Below, piece by piece: positions 51,034 to 58,616 of a stretch of DNA of 64,000 bases. A program made the position numbers and the translations under genes. The stretch covers positions 124,001-188,000 of the forward strand of contig NZ_BCUT01000001.1 in the NCBI RefSeq assembly GCF_001591365.1, in the 5' to 3' direction. Source of the DNA: Variovorax paradoxus NBRC 15149. GTDB lineage: Bacteria > Pseudomonadota > Gammaproteobacteria > Burkholderiales > Burkholderiaceae_C. Position 1 is the first letter of the stretch. Every line of letters begins with the position of its first letter. The notes under the pieces were generated by a model. It searched no databases and had not been told where the DNA came from. It saw only the letters and a program-made list of their open reading frames with translations.

Positions 51034-51642
51034 CTAGCCCATCTGCCGCAGTCCGGCCATGACCTCTTCGGCCGGCGGCAACTCGCTGGTTCGCCAGACC
51101 AGCCGGGCCTGACGATCGAACAGATAAACCTGGCCGGTATGGCGGTCGCCCGCTGCCGCGCCTCCCGTGAACAGCGAGAACATCGACTCAAGCGCCTCGG
51201 GGGCTGGCGCCGCCGCGCTCCACGTTGGCCTTGCGCCGAAGCGCCGCAACCAGGCGCTCAGTGCCACAGGGTCGTCGGCCAGCGGGTCGATGCTCAGCGA
51301 CAGCAGGCGCACCGCCGTGTAGCGCTCCGACAGCAATGCCGCCTGCAGCGTCGAGAACAAGGCTCCCTGGATCGGGCAGACCGTGCTGCATCCGGTAAAC
51401 ATCAATTGAACGGCGGTTGGGGCGCCTCGTAACTGCGCCGCAAGCATCGGTGTGGCGCCGTCGTGGCGCCGCAGCGGCAGGGCCGGAACCGACACCGCCG
51501 GCAGCACCGGTCCGATGCTGGTGTTTGCGCGCGCCGCAGGCACACCCAGCCACGCCAGTGCACCGGCGGCAAGCAGGCGCCGGCGCCCGCGGGATGCAAC
51601 CCGCGAGGATATGAAGGGGCCCCGCGCGTTCATTGGGTTCAT
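51034..51642 (-). CDS. SCO1/SenC-family copper chaperone
   Basis: Thioredoxin-fold copper-binding protein of the periplasm, 202 residues. The copper ligands are the CxxxC pair C85/C89 in FTGCSTVCPIQ and H168 in GDRHTGQVYLFD. The N-terminus has a Tat-like signal (RRRLLAAGALAWLG, ending AARA). SCO proteins usually metallate cytochrome oxidase CuA. Here the gene is the last of a three-gene set with a galactose-oxidase-like copper enzyme and a cytochrome c, so delivery of copper to that enzyme is the likelier role. The ATG at 51642 overlaps the cytochrome stop (ATGA). Confidence 0.88.
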   Translation of the reverse strand: MNPMNARGPFISSRVASRGRRRLLAAGALAWLGVPAARANTSIGPVLPAVSVPALPLRRHDGATPMLAAQLRGAPTAVQLMFTGCSTVCPIQGALFSTLQAALLSERYTAVRLLSLSIDPLADDPVALSAWLRRFGARPTWSAAAPAPEALESMFSLFTGGAAAGDRHTGQVYLFDRQARLVWRTSELPPAEEVMAGLRQMG

Positions 51643-52088
51643 TGAGAAAGGGCTTGCGTCAGGTAGTCCCACAACGCCGCGCACTGGTCTTCGTCGGCAT
51701 CGAAGCGCGGCATGGCTCGGGGCAGCGTGACATGGGCCGGGTCGATGCCGGTGCGCAGCGTGCGGCAGAAGGATGTGCGCTCGTACGCGACAGGCGGGCC
51801 GCCGCGGCGCGGGAGGATTTCGCGCAATTGGCGCCGGTCGAGCAGCGGCGCGAAACCGGAGACAGCGGCAGTGGACTTGCCGGGGCCCGCGTGGCACTGG
51901 ATGCAGCGCGTCGCTGCGCCCGGCAGCGGCGCGCTGTGGCCGGACAGCGTGCCGGCGAGCGGCTCGGTGCCGTCGAACAGGCGGGCGCCACGCGCCACGG
52001 AGGAAGGCACGGCGGCTTCCGGCTTTGCGGACCGCTCCGGACCAACGGCCAGAGCGGTTCCGAGCGCGAGTACCAGCATCATCATCAT
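51639..52088 (-). CDS. Small c-type cytochrome
   Basis: A 149-residue exported monohaem cytochrome c. The signal is a short hydrophobic start (four Met codons, then LVLALGTALAVG). The single haem-binding motif is CIQCH (~60-64). The Met sixth ligand is probably in the LPRAMPRFDADED region (~120-132). The first ATG at 52088 has GAGG 6 nt upstream. It lies between the galactose-oxidase-like gene and the SCO gene and overlaps the latter, so it may take electrons from the copper enzyme. That coupling is inference; fungal galactose oxidases reduce O2 instead. Confidence 0.85.
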   Translation of the reverse strand: MMMMLVLALGTALAVGPERSAKPEAAVPSSVARGARLFDGTEPLAGTLSGHSAPLPGAATRCIQCHAGPGKSTAAVSGFAPLLDRRQLREILPRRGGPPVAYERTSFCRTLRTGIDPAHVTLPRAMPRFDADEDQCAALWDYLTQALSQ

Positions 52089-52120
52089 CGAAAGCCTCGG
52101 CTTCGCGAAGCGCCGGGCCG

Positions 52121-54037
52121 CTACCGGATGTTGATGGTGCGCGCCACGCTCGGCACGCCGCTGCTGTCGAGTGCGAACAGCATGTAGTTGCCCGGCAGCA
52201 CGGTCCCGTGATCGGTCGGAATGCCCAGCTGGTAGCTGCCTGCCGTGCCCGTGAATGACAGCGGGATGCGGCGCTGATCGGTGTTGACCGAGTGAGTGGC
52301 CGATGCCATGCGCACCAGCGCAAACTGGGCCGCCGCGCGGTCGGTCGCCACGGTGATCTGGCTCCCCCATGTGGCGCTGGCCGGCGCGGCCGTGATGGCC
52401 GGGCGGGACGCCGGCGAACCGTCGCTCGCCAGCAGGTACGGTGGCGTGTAGATCTCCGCATCCGGGTGGTCGCCCGCACAGTCGCACAGCCCGCCGCCGC
52501 CCGCCAGCACGCGTCCGTCCAGCAGCAGAAGGGCCACGCTGTGATAGTTGCGCGGTTTCTGCATCGGCGGCACCGTGATGAAGCTCTCCAGCACCGGGCT
52601 CCACAGCTCGGCCGCCAGCACACTGTAGGAGTCGGAAAACGGAACGGGCTGCGTCTGTCCGCCTATCACGAACACCTCGCCGTTCGGCAGCACCACGCTG
52701 TTGACGAAGGTTCGGGCATAGGCCATCGGCGAAAGCTTGCGCACCGTGGGCGCCGCCGGCGCGCCAGCGCTGATGTCGATGATGTAGGCGGTCTTGAAGG
52801 CGTCGCCGCTGTCGTGGTTGGGCGCGCCGCCGAGCTTGAGGATCTTGCCGATGTCGTACATCACGGCGCTGGCGGTGATGGCATAGGGGTCGTCGCTGCG
52901 TAGCCCGGCCTGCAGGATGGCGCCGCTGCCGCGCGTGTCGATCCAATGCATTGCGGCAGCAGGCCCGGCGTGGAATACCCAGCCGTTGGCGGCGCCGAAC
53001 AGCCACATGTGGTTGTCGCCCCGGTAGACCCCGGCCGCGTCCGGGCCGGCCAGCGGTGGGTCCGAGACATTGCTCGCATCGGGCATGTTGGCCGGTACGT
53101 CGGACAGCGTGCGCCAGGTCTTGGTGGCGGCCGACCACACCTCGCCGTACTTGCCGCCCTGCCCGCCGTTCCACGAACCGCCGACTGTGAACACGGAGCC
53201 GTCGGACATCGTCGTGCTCGCCTGGTAGGCACGTGCAATGCCGAGTTGCGCACCCGTCACCCAGCCGCCCAGCGCCGGGTCGTAGATCGAGGTCTTCGTC
53301 GCATCGCTGCCGCCGCTGACCAGCACGCTGCCATCGGCCAGCATGCTCAGGCCAGGGCAGAACATCTGGTGGCCTGTGGCCGTGACCACCAGCGGGCTGG
53401 CGCTTCGCGTGACGGGGTCGAACACCGAGGTGTAGGTGTACGCCTCGCTGCTGTTCGTGCTGAAGCTGGTGGGCGAGCGGGCTGCCCACAGCAGCAGCTT
53501 GCCATCGGGGAGGTTGGCGGCCGATGCGGGCACGAGTGGCAGCGCGATCAGATCGGACCAGGGCTTGACCGCGGCGGTCGATTGCGCCGCGGTGTATCCG
53601 GCTGCCGTGAACAGGTACTCGTTGGCCGGCAGCCACTTCCCCTTGAATCGGGAGCGCAGCCGGACCACGAGCCCCGCGCCGTCGATGGGAAGGTTGTTCA
53701 CCGTCAGCGTTGTCGCACTTGTCGACGTGTCCACCACGGGTGTCGCCGAGGAGGCCGACAGGATCGTCAAGCCGTACTGGGTGGCACCCGTGTTGTTCCA
53801 GACGAAGGTCGCGCTGCGGGTGGCGAACTTGGTGCCGGGGGACGGACTGGTGAGGGACGCCGGCTGTCCGTCTGGTGGCACCGGCTTGCTTGCCGATGCG
53901 GAGGACGTGCCCGCCAGCTTCGGATTTGCGCCCTGCGCGCGGGCGCCGCCTCCTGCGTCACCGCCTGACCAGACCAGGAACACCAGGGATGCATAAGCAA
54001 GCCCGCGCGCGGCGCGCGGCGATGGAACGCTGGTCAT
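52121..54037 (-). CDS. Galactose-oxidase-like copper radical oxidase
   Basis: A 638-residue exported enzyme of the galactose oxidase/glyoxal oxidase group. After a signal peptide (~10-35) comes an Ig/Fn3-like domain (~60-148) in place of the fungal carbohydrate-binding module. A seven-bladed kelch propeller follows, then a C-terminal Ig-like (DUF1929) domain (~545-638). The active-site set is complete: C227 (HQMFCPG) and Y271 (ARAYQASTT) for the Cys-Tyr cofactor, W289 (GGSWNGG), Y498/H499 (RNYHS) and H582 (ASATHSVNTDQRR), at almost the fungal positions. It should oxidise an alcohol or aldehyde with a copper radical. AAAGGAG 6 nt before ATG 54037 is a strong start. Cytochrome c and SCO genes follow. 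Confidence 0.9.
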   Translation of the reverse strand: MTSVPSPRAARGLAYASLVFLVWSGGDAGGGARAQGANPKLAGTSSASASKPVPPDGQPASLTSPSPGTKFATRSATFVWNNTGATQYGLTILSASSATPVVDTSTSATTLTVNNLPIDGAGLVVRLRSRFKGKWLPANEYLFTAAGYTAAQSTAAVKPWSDLIALPLVPASAANLPDGKLLLWAARSPTSFSTNSSEAYTYTSVFDPVTRSASPLVVTATGHQMFCPGLSMLADGSVLVSGGSDATKTSIYDPALGGWVTGAQLGIARAYQASTTMSDGSVFTVGGSWNGGQGGKYGEVWSAATKTWRTLSDVPANMPDASNVSDPPLAGPDAAGVYRGDNHMWLFGAANGWVFHAGPAAAMHWIDTRGSGAILQAGLRSDDPYAITASAVMYDIGKILKLGGAPNHDSGDAFKTAYIIDISAGAPAAPTVRKLSPMAYARTFVNSVVLPNGEVFVIGGQTQPVPFSDSYSVLAAELWSPVLESFITVPPMQKPRNYHSVALLLLDGRVLAGGGGLCDCAGDHPDAEIYTPPYLLASDGSPASRPAITAAPASATWGSQITVATDRAAAQFALVRMASATHSVNTDQRRIPLSFTGTAGSYQLGIPTDHGTVLPGNYMLFALDSSGVPSVARTINIR

Positions 54038-54092
54038 CGCTGCTCCTTTATTTTTGTCAGGTCGCAGCTTATTCCTTGTACGCGCAATAAAC

Positions 54093-54121
54093 AATACAAA
54101 AGTATTCAGTTATACCTTCAA
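54093..54121 (-). promoter_or_regulatory. Candidate promoter of the copper-radical-oxidase operon
   Basis: On the minus strand TTGAAG (54121-54116) and TGTATT (54098-54093) are separated by exactly 17 nt in an AT-rich stretch, 56 nt before the ATG at 54037. The -35 overlaps the 3' end of the upstream flavoprotein gene. Confidence 0.45.
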
Positions 54122-55356
54122 AGGCCCAGCTGCTTGATCGCGCCCCGCGCCGCGGCCGCCCCGCTGGCCATCGACGCCGTCAGCAGGTAGCCGCCGGTCG
54201 GTGCCTCCCAGTCGAGCATTTCCCCCGCCACGAACACGCCCGGCACCGCGCTGGCCATGAGCACTTCGTCGAGCGCCTCGAAGCGCACGCCGCCTGCGGT
54301 GCTGATGGCTTCGTCGATGGGCCGGGTTGCGACCAGCCGCAGCGGCAGGGCCTTGATCGTTGCCGCCAGCTGCGCCGGGTCTTGCATCGCTTCGCGGCCC
54401 AGCGCCTCGTGCAGCACGCCGGCCTTGATGCCTTCCAGTCCGAGCCGGCTCTTCAGGTGGCTGCTGAGCGAGCGGGCGCCGCGCGGATGCTTCACGGCCG
54501 CCAGCACCTGCTCGGCGCTGCGGTCGGGCAGCAGGTCGAGCAGCAGCGTGGCGCTGCCGTGCGCGGCGATCTCGTCGCGCAGCAGGGCCGAAGCCGCATA
54601 GATCAGGCTGCCTTCGATGCCGGTGGCGGTGGCAACGAATTCGCCCTTGCGCGCGAAGCGGCGGCCCTGGCTGTCGGTGAACGAAATCGCGACCGACTTG
54701 AAGGGCTGGCCCGCGAAACGGCTCGCGAAATGCTCGCTCCATCCTGCCCCGTCGAAGCCGCAGTTGGCAGGCAGCAGCGGCGCGACATCGATACCGCGCG
54801 CCTGCAGCCACGGCGCCCATGCGCCATCGGAACCCAGCCGCGCCCAGCTCGCACCACCGAGCGCGAGCACCACCGCATCGGCCTTCACGAGGGCCTCGCC
54901 CGTCGGAGTGGCAAAGCGCAGCGAGGCGGCGGCCAGCGATGCATCGCCGAGCCAGCGGTGGCGCATGTGGAACTGCACGCCCGCCGCGCGCAGCCGGTGC
55001 AGCCAGGCGCGCAGCAGCGGCGCGGCCTTCATGTCGGTCGGAAACACGCGGCCCGAGGTGCCGACGAAGGTCTCGATGCCGAGGCCGGCCGCCCATTCGC
55101 GCACCTGCTGCGGACCGAAGCGGGCGAGCATCGGTTCGAGCTGCGCACGGCGCTCGCCGAAGCGGCTCATGAACACATCGAAGGGCTCCGAGTGCGTGAG
55201 GTTCAGCCCGCCGCGGCCAGCCAGCAGGAACTTGCGGCCCACCGAGGGCATGGCGTCGTAGACGTGCACCTGCACGCCGGACGCGCTCAGGACTTCGGCC
55301 GCCATCAGGCCGGCCGGTCCGCCGCCGATCACGGCGACGGTTTGGGAAAGAGTCAT
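54118..55356 (-). CDS. NAD(P)/FAD-dependent oxidoreductase (HI0933/TIGR03862 type)
   Basis: A 412-residue flavoprotein of the HI0933-like family, cytoplasmic and of unknown substrate. The FAD Rossmann motif is VAVIGGGPAGLMAAEVL (~7-23), followed by KFLLAGRGGLNLTHSEP (~42-58). The late FAD contact is AVPGVFVAGEMLDWEAPTGG (~370-389). The start is the ATG at 55356, overlapping the AddA-like stop by 4 nt. It is therefore the last gene of the addB-addA-flavoprotein run, though no repair role is known. Confidence 0.88.
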   Translation of the reverse strand: MTLSQTVAVIGGGPAGLMAAEVLSASGVQVHVYDAMPSVGRKFLLAGRGGLNLTHSEPFDVFMSRFGERRAQLEPMLARFGPQQVREWAAGLGIETFVGTSGRVFPTDMKAAPLLRAWLHRLRAAGVQFHMRHRWLGDASLAAASLRFATPTGEALVKADAVVLALGGASWARLGSDGAWAPWLQARGIDVAPLLPANCGFDGAGWSEHFASRFAGQPFKSVAISFTDSQGRRFARKGEFVATATGIEGSLIYAASALLRDEIAAHGSATLLLDLLPDRSAEQVLAAVKHPRGARSLSSHLKSRLGLEGIKAGVLHEALGREAMQDPAQLAATIKALPLRLVATRPIDEAISTAGGVRFEALDEVLMASAVPGVFVAGEMLDWEAPTGGYLLTASMASGAAAARGAIKQLGL

Positions 55357-58300
55357 TCGAGAGTTACCAGTTCGCCCTGCCCGGTCAGGAACGCGGCGCG
55401 CACCAAGGCACCGGGATAGGCATGTTGCACGGCCGCGCGATAGCGCTGCATCTGTGCGATCAATTCCGCGTCCCGTTCGGGGCGCGCAGCGGATTTGTAG
55501 TCGAGGATCCACCAGGCACCGCTGGCGCGCTCGCGCACCAGCCGGTCGATGCGCAGCGTCTCGCCTTCGTGGACCAGCGTCACTTCGTTGCCGTGCCAGT
55601 CGATCATGCGCTCATCCCACGCCCAGGCGCCGGCGCCCGCGCGGATGCGCTCGGCCAGCACCGCGGCGCCGCGCGCCTGCTGCGCGTCGAGCATGAATTC
55701 ACGGGCCGCGGCGCGCACATGCGCGGGCGGCAGCGCCTCGCCCGGCAGCGCCCATTCGAGCAGCCGGTGCATCGCCTGGCCGAAGGCGGCAGCCCGCGCA
55801 TCGACGGTAGCGCTTGCGGCTTTCCTGGTGGCCGGTGATTCCTTGGCCGCAGGCGCGAGCACGGGCATCTTCTTCATCGAGAAACTGCCGCCCCCGGTCT
55901 CCACCGGCAACGCGAGCAGCGGCTCATCGGCTTCGACGGGTTCGCACATCGATTCGAGCCGCGACCACCAGCTGCCCTCGTTGGCCCGGGCCGGCTGCAC
56001 CGACGACAGCACGAGGCGCTCGCGTGCCCGCGTGGTTGCGACGTAGAGGCCGTTGAGCTCCTCGCGATGGCGCGCGCGCTGCTCTTCCTCGAGCAGCGTG
56101 GCCGCGCAGCCCGGCGGCGTCTTTTCGCTCGCCAGGAACACGAAGCGCGTGGGCGCGCTGTCGCTGCCTTTCCATTCGACCAGCACGCCCATGGTCTGGG
56201 CGCGCGGCGGCGGCGCGTCGCAGTCGAGCATGAGCACGGTGTCGGCCTCCAGGCCCTTGGCGCCGTGCACGGTGAGCAGTTGCACTGCATCGGGCACGGC
56301 GACGGATGGCGCCCTGACGCCGCCGGCGCGCAGCGCGCGCACCAGCGCATAGGGCGTGGCAAAGCGCGCGCCCTCGATCTCGAGCGAGGCCGCCAGCAGC
56401 CCGCGCAGATTGGCCAGCGCGCTCTGGCGCATGGCCGAAGGCATGGCGGCGCCGAACCTGGCCAGCACATCGCCATCGTGAAAGATCGCGCTGAGCGCGT
56501 CGTGCGGCGGCAGTGCGGCGAGCCAGCGCTGCCACTGCTTGAGCCTGGCGCCGGCCGCGGCCAGTTCCGCCGGCAGGCCCTCGCCTTTCTGGACCAGCGC
56601 GAACCAGCTCGACGACGGGTGCTCGCGCTGGCGCAGCGCCAGTTGCACCAGCGCATCGTCGCCAATGCCGAAGAGCGGCGACTTGAGCGCGCGCGCCAGC
56701 GAGAGGTCGTGCGCGGGCGACACCAGCGCATCGATCAGCGCCACCACGTCCTGCACTTCGGGGGCATCGTGCAATTCGTTCTTCTCGGGCTGCTGCACGG
56801 GAATGTGGCGCTGGCGCAGCGCGTCCTGCATGGCGGACAGCCGGTTGCGGCGGCGCGCCAGCACCATGATCTGGCGCGGCGGCGTGCCATCGGCAATACG
56901 CTGCGCGACCCAGCGCGCGGCCTGTTCGCATTCCTTTTGCAGCAGCTGCTCTTCGGGCAGCACCCGCGGCGTGACGAGGCTGTCGCGCCAGTGCAGCATG
57001 CCGTCGTCCGCGGGCGCGGCCTCGGCGGTGGTATCGAGGGCGCCGCGATCGATGGGCGGGAGCTTGAGCAGCTCGCCCTGGTCGTTGCGTTCGGTGGTGT
57101 GCGCGCGGTAGCCGTCGAACTCGCCGGCGTCCTGCGCGGCCAGCATCGCCTGGTTGACGAGGCCGACCACCGCACGCGCGTTGCGGTGGGTGTGGTCGCA
57201 ATTGAGCAGCTCGCCGCCCAGCCCTTCGCGCACGAATTTCTTCGCGGCGATGAACACCTGTGGCTCGGCGCGGCGGAAGCGGTAGATGCTCTGCTTCGGG
57301 TCGCCCACGATGAAGACGCGCGGCGCTTTGCCGCCCGCGCCGGTGTAGGCACTGAGCCAACCGTAGAGCGCCTGCCACTGCAGCGGATTGGTGTCCTGGA
57401 ACTCATCGATCAGCAGGTGCGCGATGCGCGCATCGAGCCGCTCCTGCACCCAGCCCGACAGCGCCGACTGGCCCAGCAGCAGTTGTGCGGCCTGTTCGAC
57501 GTCGTTCATGTCGACCCAGCCATGGGCGCGCTTGACCTCGGCGAAGGCTGCGATCAGAAGGCGCGTGAGTCGCGTCATGCGCTGCTGGTAGAGCCAGGCC
57601 GCGTGCTGGGCCTGCGCGGCGCAGAGCGTCTGCAGCTCGGCCTCGGCCTCTTGCGCGGCGGGATATTTCTGCAGGTTCTTGTTGAGCCGGTCTTCGGTCG
57701 CGACGAAGAAGTTCTTGCGCAGGTGCGCCAGCGCGGACGCGAGCGACTCCTGCGGCGGCTCGCCGGTGCCGAACACGTCGATGACCGCATCGGCCGCTTT
57801 CTGCGGCGTCTTGTTGGCTTCGCGGCCGAGCGCGGCGGCGCGGTCGAGCCAGCGGCGCCGGGCCTGCTCGCCGCGCAGTGCCTCGGTCGGTTCGTCCAGG
57901 CCTTCGAGCGACGGATGCATGGCGCTGAAATGCTGCACCGCCGACGCCGGATCGGACAGCGAGAACTCGACCCGGCGCGTGAGCGCTTCGCCCAGGGCCT
58001 TGGCGGTCTGCGACCGGCCGTAGGTGGCGACGACGGCGTAGTAGTCGGCCAGCGCTTCCTTGTCGGCCGTCACCGCTTCGAAGAAGGGGCGCCAGGTCCG
58101 CGAGCGCGCCTCGGCATCGTCCTCGAGCAGTTCGTAGTTCGCGGGCAGGCCGAGTTCGCGCAGCACCGCCAGCGGCGCATTGCGCAGCAGGCCCGCGAAC
58201 CAGGCGTGGAAGGTGCGGAACTGCACCGGCCGGCCGCCTTCGAGCAGGCGCCTGTAGAGGCCTTGCAGACGCGGCACGGCGGCCAGCGCGGCATCGGGCC

Positions 58301-58616
58301 CGACGCCGCGGATCACGAGCTCGCGCACCAGCTCCTCGGGGCTGCGTTCGGCGAACTGCTCGAGCCATTGGTCGAGCCGCTCGCGCATCTCGCCGGCGGC
58401 CTTCTTGGTGAAAGTGATGGCCAGGATCTCGTGCGGCTCGCAGGCGGATTCGCCTTCCTCGAGCAGCGCGCGCAGGATGCGCGACACCAGCATCCAGGTC
58501 TTGCCCGCGCCGGCGCAGGCTTCGACGGCCACCGAGCGCCGCGGATCGCAGGCGACGGTATAGAAGGCCTCGCGCGTGACGTGCCGGCCGTTGTGTTCGT
58601 AGGCGGCGCCGTTCAT
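55353..58616 (-). CDS. addA: AddA/RecB-like UvrD-type helicase-nuclease
   Basis: Double-strand-break repair helicase/exonuclease subunit, 1087 residues. It has superfamily 1 helicase motifs: Walker A EACAGAGKT (~32-40), TFTKKAAGEMRERL, Walker B LLIDEFQDTNPLQWQAL (~400) and VGDPKQSIYRFR. Motif VI lies near TTRARERLVL. A C-terminal RecB-family nuclease has LDYKSAARPE (~1037) and QMQRYRAAV. The ATG at 58616 overlaps the stop of the AddB-like gene, its partner. The family is AddA; beta-proteobacterial members are diverged, so RecB-like names also appear. The complex would make recombinogenic single strands for RecA. Confidence 0.88.
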   Translation of the reverse strand: MNGAAYEHNGRHVTREAFYTVACDPRRSVAVEACAGAGKTWMLVSRILRALLEEGESACEPHEILAITFTKKAAGEMRERLDQWLEQFAERSPEELVRELVIRGVGPDAALAAVPRLQGLYRRLLEGGRPVQFRTFHAWFAGLLRNAPLAVLRELGLPANYELLEDDAEARSRTWRPFFEAVTADKEALADYYAVVATYGRSQTAKALGEALTRRVEFSLSDPASAVQHFSAMHPSLEGLDEPTEALRGEQARRRWLDRAAALGREANKTPQKAADAVIDVFGTGEPPQESLASALAHLRKNFFVATEDRLNKNLQKYPAAQEAEAELQTLCAAQAQHAAWLYQQRMTRLTRLLIAAFAEVKRAHGWVDMNDVEQAAQLLLGQSALSGWVQERLDARIAHLLIDEFQDTNPLQWQALYGWLSAYTGAGGKAPRVFIVGDPKQSIYRFRRAEPQVFIAAKKFVREGLGGELLNCDHTHRNARAVVGLVNQAMLAAQDAGEFDGYRAHTTERNDQGELLKLPPIDRGALDTTAEAAPADDGMLHWRDSLVTPRVLPEEQLLQKECEQAARWVAQRIADGTPPRQIMVLARRRNRLSAMQDALRQRHIPVQQPEKNELHDAPEVQDVVALIDALVSPAHDLSLARALKSPLFGIGDDALVQLALRQREHPSSSWFALVQKGEGLPAELAAAGARLKQWQRWLAALPPHDALSAIFHDGDVLARFGAAMPSAMRQSALANLRGLLAASLEIEGARFATPYALVRALRAGGVRAPSVAVPDAVQLLTVHGAKGLEADTVLMLDCDAPPPRAQTMGVLVEWKGSDSAPTRFVFLASEKTPPGCAATLLEEEQRARHREELNGLYVATTRARERLVLSSVQPARANEGSWWSRLESMCEPVEADEPLLALPVETGGGSFSMKKMPVLAPAAKESPATRKAASATVDARAAAFGQAMHRLLEWALPGEALPPAHVRAAAREFMLDAQQARGAAVLAERIRAGAGAWAWDERMIDWHGNEVTLVHEGETLRIDRLVRERASGAWWILDYKSAARPERDAELIAQMQRYRAAVQHAYPGALVRAAFLTGQGELVTLE

